Below, one piece after another: positions 28,301 through 40,300 of a stretch of 64,000 bases of DNA (position 1 is the first letter of the stretch; every line of letters starts with the position of its first letter). The stretch covers positions 127,298,754-127,362,753 of the forward strand of contig CP136061.1 of assembly GCA_032622095.1 (NCBI GenBank). The letters are read 5' to 3'. Below the pieces are notes generated by a model. That model was not told the origin of the DNA and ran no database searches. It saw only the letters and a list, made by a program, of their open reading frames with translations. This stretch comes from Siphonodentalium dalli. Its lineage: Eukaryota > Mollusca > Scaphopoda > Gadilida > Siphonodentaliidae. Position numbers and translations under genes: made by a program.

Positions 28301-31300
28301 CATTAAAGACCCTGTGCCAATGCATTCTCTTATATATGCGAGTCGACCATAGGTCGCCTCGCATATGTCAGAGAATGCATTGGCCTAACAATTTTTTCTT
28401 ACATTCTTTAACAATTTTTATCATTTTTTATAATTTTTTCTTACATTCTATAACAATTTTTATCATATTTTCTTATATTCTTTACCAATTTTATCATTTT
28501 TATTATTTTTTCTTACATTCTTTATCACTTTTTGTCGTTTTTTTTACATTCTTTAACAATTTTTATCATTTTTTTATCATTATTTCTTACATTCTTTTAA
28601 TGATTTTTTATCATTTTTTTTCCAGTTTTTCTTACATTCTTTAACAATTATATAAAACTGGCCGATGAGCCCGACATTGTCCGGGCTATTCAAAAACCAA
28701 ATTTCAAGTCGATAGCTATTCAAAAACCAAATTTCAAGTCGATAGCTCCACCCGTTTTCGAGATCTGGTCTGCGTATGCGCGAAGCTGGCGTCGCACGGG
28801 CTCGGCGACCCGATAAAATTCGTATCCGGGGCAAGATACATTCACATACAAAATTTCAAGTCGATAGCTCCACCCGTTTCCGAGATCTCGTCTGCACATG
28901 CGCGAAGCTGGCGTCGCACGGGCTCGGCGACCCGATAAAATTCGTATCCGGGGCAAGATACATTCACATAGCAAATTTCAAGTCGATAGCTCCAACCGTT
29001 TCCGAGATCTCGTCTGCGCATGCGCGAAGCGGGCGCCGCACGGGCTCGCCAATACGACAACGTCCACCGCCTGGTCAAACTACACACACGTACCAAGTTT
29101 CGTCCCGATCGGTCGAGAATCGTAGATTTGTATAAATGACAGACAGACAAACAAACATACATACAGACAGAGGTCTTCAAAATATATATGAGATAATATC
29201 AAATTTGTTAGGCCAATGCATTCTATTATAAATGAGAGGCGATATATATGGTGGACTCGCATATATAACAGAATGCATTGGCACAGGGTATTCGCAAAAA
29301 TTCAGGAAGCTCCCATCAATGAAAGGGTTAAATAAAGAAATAGTTAGTCAAATGATAATCAATAGACATATCACCTGGATTTTATCAAATTCATACCATG
29401 TAATGCATGAATGCAATTCTGTCAAAAATCCAGTTCTCAGTAATTCTCAGTAACTATACGTCTGTAGAATGTAGACAACGGTAGCGCTTTGGAGGCCCTA
29501 ATAAATTCTCAATTCTAATTCAAATACCACTTTTATATGTTTGATGTTGAATTGTGTAGGCAGGATAAACGTCGCCCAACAATAACAGAAGTGAAAATGC
29601 TGATGGGGATGTTGATAAATGAAAATAATGACAGTTCATCCAGTTTTCGAATAGAAATTTCATCGAGTTGCGGTTTTGTGCGAGACTTTTCTCATAACAA
29701 CTAAGCTCTATTTCTATTTATAACACTATAACTGGGTACTTTGTCTAACTGATGATATAAATAATAGAATTGCTTTGAAATATGCTCAATTTTGTTTTGA
29801 AATTTGGCAGTGTAGAAATGGACGTATTATGATAGGGAACCTTATTTTGGACCGAACCCAACATGTAAGTGATTACACAGTGTGAAACTGAAGGACATGA
29901 CTTATCATCATCAATAGGGCCATAAATATTGTGGGGATTATAGTTTCAAATCAGAAATTGAAGATAGAATAGTCGAGAAGGGCAAGTAACTCTATATTGA
30001 AAATATTCTTTCTAGTTAGAATATCCTCAGTATCTGTAGCCTTTCCACAATTATTTTGCTCAAAAGCTTGAGTGATCAATTCTGGATCTCGTCAATATAC
30101 TTAATTCAATGTATGAACTCTGAATGGATTTTCCCATTCAGTTCTACAAGTATAAATCTGCATGTGTATATGTTCGTCTATATGCTATCTGCTTATATTG
30201 CCTCCAAATAAATAATAGACCATTACAGTGCATACTTTTATAACTGAATTGGAGAATCCATTTAGTAAAGAAATTGTTAAAATGTTCACTGTCGCCACAT
30301 GGACCTACTTTCCCACACGAATCCTTGGAACAAATGAATGATATATAGAAAGTTAGAGAAGACTCTTATTTATAATACTCTTCTTGAAGTTCTCGATGTA
30401 TGAGTATACAGACTGATCGGTCCCACTCACATGCGGTCAGCATCTCACTATACTTACAGTAGGAGTTATCTACAAAATTATAAACTGAACAGGTGATTCC
30501 TATCTACAGATTATAACATATCTACATGACCAAGAGAAAATAAGACATTTATCATGTCTGATAGCACAAAGTATAGAGAAAATGGTGAGGTTGATGGTAT
30601 ATTATATTTGTATTATTTTCTTCCTTTACTCTCATGCTAAACCCGCACATTGTAGGAAAAAGTAATCGTAGCTCAAAAGAATATACCATGCATACAATTC
30701 TTCATTTCGTAAACAGAAATATTTGTACAAGAGCATTAGACATAATATAAGTGATGCCAAGTATATAGCTTGCAGAAAGATAAACTAGTTGAAAGTTGAA
30801 ATTAATAGATGAGCAGAATCAGTTTCAATGTCTAAGATTTGTTGAAATTATTAATAAAGTTAACAATGTTGGACCCCTATTAAATATATGAGGAACTAAA
30901 GAAAGTCAGATGGGACTGCTTTAAAGATATGAACATAGAAGAAGCATGGTAATTCTTCAAGTCAGAAATAGTATTAGCTATAAATCATTAATTTACAGGA
31001 TTTGTGTCTAAGAAACTTCATCGGATGTTTCTCCTTGATAAAGTAACCAACTGTACATGCAAAAACCTGGTGAATTTAATTAAAAGGAAGAAACGGTAAT
31101 TTATATTTAAAATAAAACCTATTTCTCATGGTATCCTGAAACCAACCATCATGTTGTGTGATAAAATGTACTCACACCAACAGGTCACTAAGGACAACAT
31201 CAATCAGAACATTTTCATATCCCTAAGTCATTGCAATAGATATGAAATTTGAACACAAGGATTTGTTTCTCATGTTGAAACATCTATAAACCATTAGAAC

Positions 31301-34300
31301 AAGGAAAGTTTCAAACAAGTATTAAAGAACGAAAGAAATAGTTCTTTTTCATCAGCGCTACAGATTGCCTATGTTTATTAGCATCCTTGGTATAATAAAT
31401 ATAATGCCATGATTGAATAAAGAAATGCAACACTTTAGAAAATGACACTTTTCCTATGCAAAGGGCATGTTTTGTGTGATGGACAAATAATATATGTAGC
31501 TTTATACTGTGTCTTAAACTGTTTATGTCCACTCAGGTGATTTGGCAACTAATGTGGTCAGCAAAGCCTCGCCCAATAGATGCTCAAATCCCTCTCACGA
31601 ACATAAACAGTTCCAGTGATGTCATTAGCTACATATTCTACATTTACCAGATATAGATAAATTGGAATAAACATACATAAGGAATCTTTGTCACACGAAC
31701 AAACACATACCATATCAGGACATGTTGTAGAGAGTAGTCCATATGTTTTCTTGCACTGTTCGTCGGCATTGTAAATGCTTCCGGGGTTGTAAAACATTCG
31801 TGCGCCATCGTTAGACTGTCGCTTAAAATATTTCTTGAAGTGAGGTTTGTCATTGAGGCACTCTGCTCTACCAGAACTGAAAAAATCAGCAAGATACAGT
31901 AATGCCCAATGTATATGACCCTTTAACCACAGCAGAATTATGGCTAAATTTTCAGGATATAGTCAGAAATATGGCTTATTGCCATTCATAAGAAAGCTCT
32001 CAGTGGTCACAAGAGCTCATCCAGTCTGCAAGCCTTGAAATAGTGTGTCAGTCATTTGCAAAATGAGGTCCCGAGAGGGAGAATTTAGTGAAGCTATCAT
32101 GCATGGCAGGCTAGCATCACCAAATTCAGCTTCAGCAAACCTCATTCTGCTGAGGCCTCGACCGCTATGGAAGATCTAGGATCAGATGGAAGTTCCCTAG
32201 TTGATGTTCACCCATTTAGTCATCTTGATTATGCATTTTATCTTCTGCAAATTAGGAGATATAGAAGAGAAAAGTAACTAAACACAATGTTAATTTGAGA
32301 CTATAGATACTTCAGAAGAAGAGGCATAATCAGAATGAGGTCCCCAGAGGGTGAATTTAGTTATGCTAGCCCGCTGAGGACTTCATTCTGCAAATGACAG
32401 CCACACTATTTCAAAGCTTGCCAGTCAGTTTTAAACACAGACTATATTTGAACAAGCTACAAGTTCCAGAATCTGATACATTTCAACACTCTTCCTATTG
32501 CTCCGAATATAAATAGTTTTCCCTGGTAGTATGATGTCAAAGCACACATTTAGCATAAAAAAAAAGTTTTACGATTGACAGATATATCCTTTCAGTTTTG
32601 TTTTCACGAATAACAAATTCGGTGCTAACTGTTGAAATTCTTAGAAATACTTATCTCCTTACCAGGTATGATTGGTCAATACTGGACTCTTCATAGACAC
32701 TTTTTGCGAAAACCCTGTGCCAATGCATTATCTGGGCCTGGCGACTCGCTTATATAACAGATTGCATTGTCATAACAAATGTACCTTGATCTTGTAAGCC
32801 AGTGCATTCTTTTATATATTTGAGGTTCCCCATGGGAGACTCGCATATATAAGAGAATGCACTGACACAGGGTCTTTAATGCTGCCCAAGCGCAGCTCCC
32901 ATCATGAAAGGGTTAATGAGTTCTATCATAATCTATATTTGTAAACAATGTGTGAAATTAATAATGTGACAAGGTGGGGAGGTTTATTGGAATCATGATT
33001 CAATAGTCTGTATCAGACTGGGTGAAGACTAGTTCACCCAGTCTCATTCAAAAGCCCTATTTTGAAGTCTGACACTAGCAGCCTGCTTCAAATTAAATTT
33101 CTATATTACAAGTTTCCCCATTCCTGTCCTTGTGTTTATTACATGCATCGCTTCCTAGAATCCGTGCATTAAAAATACAGGCTTAGAAGGTTTATTTAGG
33201 CACATAGAGGGCGTGTTTTGTCATGTGTGATGATGCTTTTATTTTATAGTTCTGGTTTCATGGTTGAGGCGAACGTCATGTACGTCATTTTATGTCAACG
33301 AGATGCATATGGAACATATGTTCCATATATGGTTCCATATGTATTTGTAAATATGGAACAGCAATAACACTGTACTTCTGGGAACAAGCGTGTAATAAAA
33401 AATCATATAGACAGAAATAGATCTCAACAATATAACAGCAACATGTATGAGATAGAATTCAAACATCCATAACACTAGGCTCCATGAATATGCTATAACT
33501 ACAGGTATCCGGCCATATAAACGTGCACTTATTTAAAGTGACTTAACCCTTCCATGATGGGAGCTGCACTGGTGCAGTAGGTAAATATTGTTAGGCCAAT
33601 GAATTCTCTTATATATGCGAGGCGCCCTATGGGCAACTCACAGATATAAGAAAATGAATTGGCAAAGGGTTTTTGCCAAAATTAATGAAACTCCAATCAT
33701 GAAAGGGTTAGCTATGGGTCTGGAGATCAAAATGAAAAAGACGATGTCTATAGATATTCATTAACTTTTCAAGACTTCAAATCACAAGGCAGCTTATTTC
33801 CAGGATATTTTCCAGGATATGGAACACTATTTTTGAATTCAATAACTTTTGCAGGATTCCAGACACACACGTACGAACCCTGCTTCATATCCTAGATGCA
33901 AATAATTGACAGAGATTGATGAACGCTTTGATATAATGAGGAATAATAGCGAAAACATTAATTCCTGTGTCAAAATACCAATATTCAGTATTCTACTCTT
34001 TGATTTGAAAGATTTGTGTTTATGCAGTAATGCACTAAACAATCGACTCCTTAACCACAGCAGAATTATGGGTAACTTTTCAGGATTTAGTTGGAAATAT
34101 GGCTTGTTGCCATTCATTGGAAAGCTCTCACTGAGAGCTTTCTGATGAATGGCAACAAGCCATATTTCCAACTAAATCCTGAAAAGTTACACATAAAGTC
34201 AATTATTTAGGGCATCACTGTATTTAACTTTCCAAGACATTTGTGACTTACTCCAAGAATTCTGTCATGTAATGTACACTGCAGTTTGACCAGGTCCAGG

Positions 34301-37300
34301 GACTTGTTTTCGAATCCAGAGTCGGAGCCATGACATTGTGAATGACTTCGCTTTTGTAACTTCCAAAATGTCTACATCTCTTTGCGTCATCATGGGGTAA
34401 ATTGAACCTGGAATCAAGAAAATTAAAACTCATACAATACTTCACACATATGCAGTAGAATGTGTCCACATGCTCGAGCATGCAAACAGCGCTAGGAACA
34501 AAGGGTAAAGGTCGAAAGACTTATATACAATTGGAAAACAGACAGCATGCCATAACAAAATCTCCTTAACTTTACTTGGGTTCGTTGACATTTTAAATAC
34601 CGGTAGTATCCTACAGAAATAAAAATTATCTTAATTTAATCATTTCTTTACTGAATAATCAGTGACTGGCGCGTTGAAGTTTGAATATCACTATCTAAAC
34701 CAGTCTATTAACTGAGTGATACATACACATGTCCAAGTTCATGTGCGATGGTGAAAGCGGCACTGATTCCGTTATCTTCAATCAGGGAGCAACTTCGAGC
34801 TGGATCACAGATTGTTCCAAGCTCAGCAAGACCTGAAAATAACAAGTATTAATGAGAAATGGGCACAATACACCAAAAAATTATTATCGATACGATATCC
34901 ATCTTATTATGGCGGTATGGGAATATCGATAATCAAAATTCATGGCCTTTTGGAAATGTTTACACCCAAGAAAATATGGACAAACCCCAAACCCCTAAGC
35001 TGGTGCCACTGTAAAAGCTCCTGGGTCTACACAGAAATTAAATCAGATGCTAATTTTTGCAGACTCCGTATAAAATTTGTCTGAGGTTAAAGGAGTACTG
35101 TACACTAAATACGGCCATTTATGGGCCATCTCCTATTGTTCTCAACAGAATATAAGCAAGAAATTAATTAGAGCCATGGATGAGTGCAAAAACCACTTTT
35201 TTGCTTTTAATATGAACAATGTAAACAACATGGTAATTATAATGAAAATGAGTTTATGGATCATTACCATGTTGTTTTATATCGTTCATAAAGTACTAAA
35301 ATGAATGTATTTTGCACTCTTCCATGGCTCAAATTCATTCATGTGTTGCATATATTCTGTAGAGTATAAAAGGAGAGGTCCCATAAATGGCTTGATGTAG
35401 TGTACAGTCTCCTCCTTTAACCCTTTACCCAACAAACCGGCCAAAACCGGCCAAATAAAGCTTCAACAGCCTAAAATATCTTCGGTCTGTCTCAATAGAA
35501 CCATACAAATATGGATATCATTGGAACCGGCTCCTTGACCACATTGTGATAGTTACAGTTATGCCCTGTGCCAATGCATTCTCTTATATATGCGAGTCGA
35601 CCATCGGTTATTATATAAGAGAATGCATTGGCCTAAAAAAAATCTATTTTTAACACTTTTTACCATTTTTTCTTACATTCTTTAACAATTTTATAATTTT
35701 TAATGTGTTAAGCCAATGCATTCTCTTATATATGCGAGGCGACCTATGGTCGACTCGCATATATAAGAGAATGCATTGGCACAGGGCCCTTCTGTTGGGT
35801 AAAGGGTTAATCAGGATTTCATTTCTTTTTAGCATTTTATTGTAAATATTTCCTGAGAATTGAGTATCAAGAGCCAAATAGTATTGGGGCAGACATCAAA
35901 AGTAGTGGGTAAATGTCGAAAGACAATTGGACAACAGACAGCATGCCATAGCAAAATCTCCTTAAGTTTACTTGAGTTCATTGACATTAAATTTTATAAC
36001 TACAGTAATGACCTAAGTAATCAACTCCTTAACCAGCAGAATTATGGGTAACTTTTCAGGATTTAGTTGGAAATATGGCTTGTTGCCATTCATCGGAAAG
36101 CTCTCGGGGAGAGCTTCCGATGAATGGCAACAAGCCATATTTGAAAAGTTACCCATAATTCTTCTGCGGTTAAGGAGTCGATTACTTAGGGCATTACTGT
36201 AGTATCATACAGAAAATATTAAAGAATTATCTTAATTAAACCATTTCTTTACTGAATACTCATTTACGAGTATTGTTCCCTTAGGAAATGTTCAGATTGT
36301 TGAACTTATTATCTGAACATTTCCCAGCAATAAATAGGACTACTTTTGCACTTTCTATTTATCTGTCAGCTGCTTATATTTCCTGAACATCTCTCCAAAT
36401 GAATAATAGACCAGTCCAATTTATACATTTATATCTGAGTGGGAGAACAGAGGGTTACTTTTTAAGAACTCAGCTGACCTAACAGAGTGGAGAAAACTTT
36501 GGGCAACCAATTGGGCATAAGTTCCTGAAAATAACATTTTTTTTCAGCGATAAAAGCAGAAAAGGACGAAATTTTGAAATTCAATCAGCATTTTTAAGCA
36601 CTCTCTTGAAACAATTTCATATTAAGCTACCAAAATTAACTATTCAGACTGCTCACATGGCAACATAACAGTTCTATTTCTGTTGAACCATACCAGGCCA
36701 CTTCTTCGCCTCCCCCTCCCTGGATGCAGTCACGAGAGGGAAATTCCCATCTTTCCTACATCTTGGCATCCCTGACATCTCTCATGCAATGACTCTTCAC
36801 AATTACAGAATTTACTGGCACCGGCAGATGCACAGCATTGTGTTTGTTACTTAAACAACCTAATTAATGACTAATTAATGACTAATTAATGAGTAATTCA
36901 CATTACACAATGCATGGAGATATATAAACATATATCGAGCATGTATAATATATATCCTTGCACCCTTCAATTATGTCTCAGCGGTCAGGTGTGAGGTTAT
37001 ATAGTAACGCTTCATACAACGCACATGTCAAATAAACTAATAGCAATCTGACAACTGATTGTTGGTGCTGTCAGTAAAGGTGCAACTCAAATCAGGCCTG
37101 GTACTCAGGTTAGTGCACCCATCAGCTGAGTCTGCAAAAAGAAGAGCATTTGGTCTATGCTGGAATCACTATAATATGAGACATGCTGTAGAATGCAAGA
37201 ATATTAAAGGCATATTGTGGGCTCATTTCAGTGTTTTAACCCTTTCTATACTAAAATGGATTCTCCCAGTCAGTTAAAAAGTGTACAAACAGAATGATTT

Positions 37301-40300
37301 ATTATTCATTTGGAGGGATGTTAAGGTTATAAAAGCAGATGACAGATACATAAAAGTGCAGAAGAAGCCCTATTTATTGAGGAAAATGTTTAGATAATAA
37401 GACAAGTTCAACAAACATATTATCTGAATATTTCCTATGGGATAACTACTCATCAATGATGCGTTAGTACAGGAAGCGTTAAACTGACAGTTCAGTACTA
37501 ACAGTTATTTTCATTTTATAGCGAAAGCATCAAGATGTCTATGAATCAACAGTCACACAGGCACCATCAGCAAGTGATCAACAACCTACTAGGATCTATC
37601 AGTATGCAAAAACATCGGTCAAGAATGCGAAAGCATTGAAGATAGTTAGCAAAGTTCATAAATGTCTTATATCATTCCAATTTTTAGAAGATCAACCCCG
37701 ACTACAAGCTGCCAATGCAACACGCTTCAAAGAAATTTTTAATCATCTATTTATTTTGTTGACATGACATAATCAATGATGACAAAGATTAACACCATTG
37801 GATTCCCTTCCAATAATTATAGGATTGGTTAGATATTAGGCTGACCACTGAACTAAGGTGCCTACAAATGAATGAATGGGAATCATATTATAGCTTGATT
37901 TGTTGAGGGTTAAAACAGCCAAAGAGAAGTCCTTGGTGTCCAGCCTCCTTACCCAATCAAGCCACAGTGATTTGTTGCAGGGGTTCACGAAGGACACATC
38001 TCAAAGTTCAAAATCTTCAGGAAATGACAGGTGTTGGATTACGGTTGTCCACATGAATAAATTTTAATTTTGTTTGTTCAAACTATCACTTTACCAATAA
38101 GAATACTCAACAAAGCATAAAACAGGGGTGCCATACCATCACATGTTGTCAGAGCCCTGCTGGCCAATAACAAAATAACACAGAGGGAAAGGAAAGTCAG
38201 ACTTCTATTTTATGAACAGAATATGAAATTAGTCAATAGAAAAATTGACCACCGCTTAGTTGTAATGACAGATCAAATGATTTTTCAATGGTGTAAGTGA
38301 TGCATGAGAATTGGCCACATGGATCGGACAATAGATGATGAGCTTGGCGTTGTAGTAAGCTTCCTACAGATTGTTTGGAGTCCGGCGCATATGGCTATGA
38401 ATAAATTTTGTCTCAAGTACATCCATTATCTACATGTACCTCCTAGCCAAATAATGGTGACTGATATCTTAAATGAATATTGTTTTCTATGAAAATTTGT
38501 GCCCGAATATCGGCTGGGTGTTTTGTTGACAGAATGGTCCTTTTTGTTAGCAAACGTTGACTACACCATGTGGTCATCAACTAAGGTTGTAAACTTAATA
38601 GTTGGTCAACTAATTTAATAACTAGGATTATTTCCCCTGCTGATAACACACCTGTCATTAGAAATCAATTTTCTTAGGATTGATTAGTGATCTTCATAAC
38701 AGGTTTCACTTTAATTCAAATTCTAGCAGGGACATGTCGAGAGGGCGACGTGGGTGAAAAAGTCGCCCTAGCGCCATCCACTTAGCCTTATTTTTGCAGT
38801 TGGGATACGTGTATAAAGTCGCCCTGAAAATTCCAAAGTTGCTGAAGAAAATCGGTAAAATGCCCCAAATAATTCATGATAATTTATTGGGTTTATAACG
38901 GCCCTAAAGAAATTCCCACTTTGCCTTATTTTTGTGGCAGGGCAAAGTCACTTCACCTTGCAAATCTGGTCTAGACTGGTTCCTGAATTCTATTATATCA
39001 GTATTGACTTCTGATCAAAACACAAAAACTCTTTTTGGCAAATCTTCCATGGTTTGTATATTAAAATGAAACAGGGCTATAATATTAAAATATACAACTA
39101 CAGTAATGTTCTAAATAATCGACTCCTTAACCACAGCAGAATTATGGGTAATTTTTCAGGATTTAGTCGGAAATATGGCTTGTTGCCATTCATCGGAAAG
39201 CTCTCACCACTGTATCTTCTACCAGGTATTACTGCAAAAAACCACTAAACAGTTTCTTGCTCCAATGGCATTTTTCTAAACAATACAAGTAATGGTAGAC
39301 AGGGTAGAATTCATCCCAACTAAAACTTTTGGACAACGAAATTATTGGATAAATTATGTGATGTATCAGTCTCTATAATCAATGTCTGTAAACAAAGTTA
39401 TCATGAACATGCAGCTAGATTACCTAGAGTGTCACATTTCTGATCGGATCTGCATATGTCTTGTCTGAAATTGAAAAAAAAAGAAAAAAATTCAGCACAA
39501 CAGAATATATAAAAGTATTTAATTCAGTGTTTTTATAAATATAATTAATCAAAAGTTCTGGAAAGAAGCCATCAACAATAGTTTTATTAAGCGCATCCAC
39601 ATTTATCAGTAAATAACTTCTGGTAACAAATCAGAAGAGTTTATCAACTGAATGTTAATTGGTCAATATATATCTGCTTGACCAAAGCATGAGGCCTGTG
39701 AATAGCGGTATTTCACACATATACAGTAATGCTCTAAATGTTCGACCCCTTAACCACAGCAGAATTATGGGTAACTTTTCAGGATTTAGTCGGAAATATG
39801 GCTTGTTGCCATTCATCGGAAAGCTCTCCCATGCTGTGGTTAAGGGGTCGATTATTTAGAGCATTACTGTAGTTTATAAGGCTGCATATCATAATAAACC
39901 TCCCTACCCTCTGTGACATTCAGTTCAGTCTGCCTTTCATTGAAACATTTCCATAGAGGCATTGTTAGAGCAGCTCGCAAAACCACTGATTTTCTAATAG
40001 ATATGGTGCCAATTCTGCTCATTAGCATGCCATAATACAGTCAATTATCTACATAGAAAGGATACGAACTAGTCTATAAGAATTGCCTATTCAGCAAAAT
40101 ATGGATTCCACAAATTGGTAAGAACTGAATTTTAAAACAGACCTTACTTGATTAGACTTATTGAAGAAAGCTTAATCAACAGAGTGTGAGACAGAGGGTG
40201 AATCTCTATTGGTTGGTGTTTTCACTCTGGGGAAATTAAGAATGCATATCTGCCACAAACTGATTATGGTGATTTTCACTCATAATTCTCCTGGTGGAGT

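Noticed and set aside
28282-29180. Frames of up to 120 codons, some with repeated [16 protein letters not shown] segments
   Set aside because: They translate the T-rich tract and the 122-bp tandem array inside a family C element, not a protein gene.
28691-29200. Evenly spaced repeats suggestive of a CRISPR array
   Set aside because: Units are directly tandem 122-bp copies without unique spacers, and the genome is animal.
33290-33360. ATATGGAACATATGTTCCATAT palindromes as a regulatory site
   Set aside because: Simple AT-rich palindromes of this size are common in such DNA, and part of the block belongs to a dispersed repeat.
37059-37277. 72-codon plus-strand frame
   Set aside because: It extends into a family E element and shows no recognised motif.
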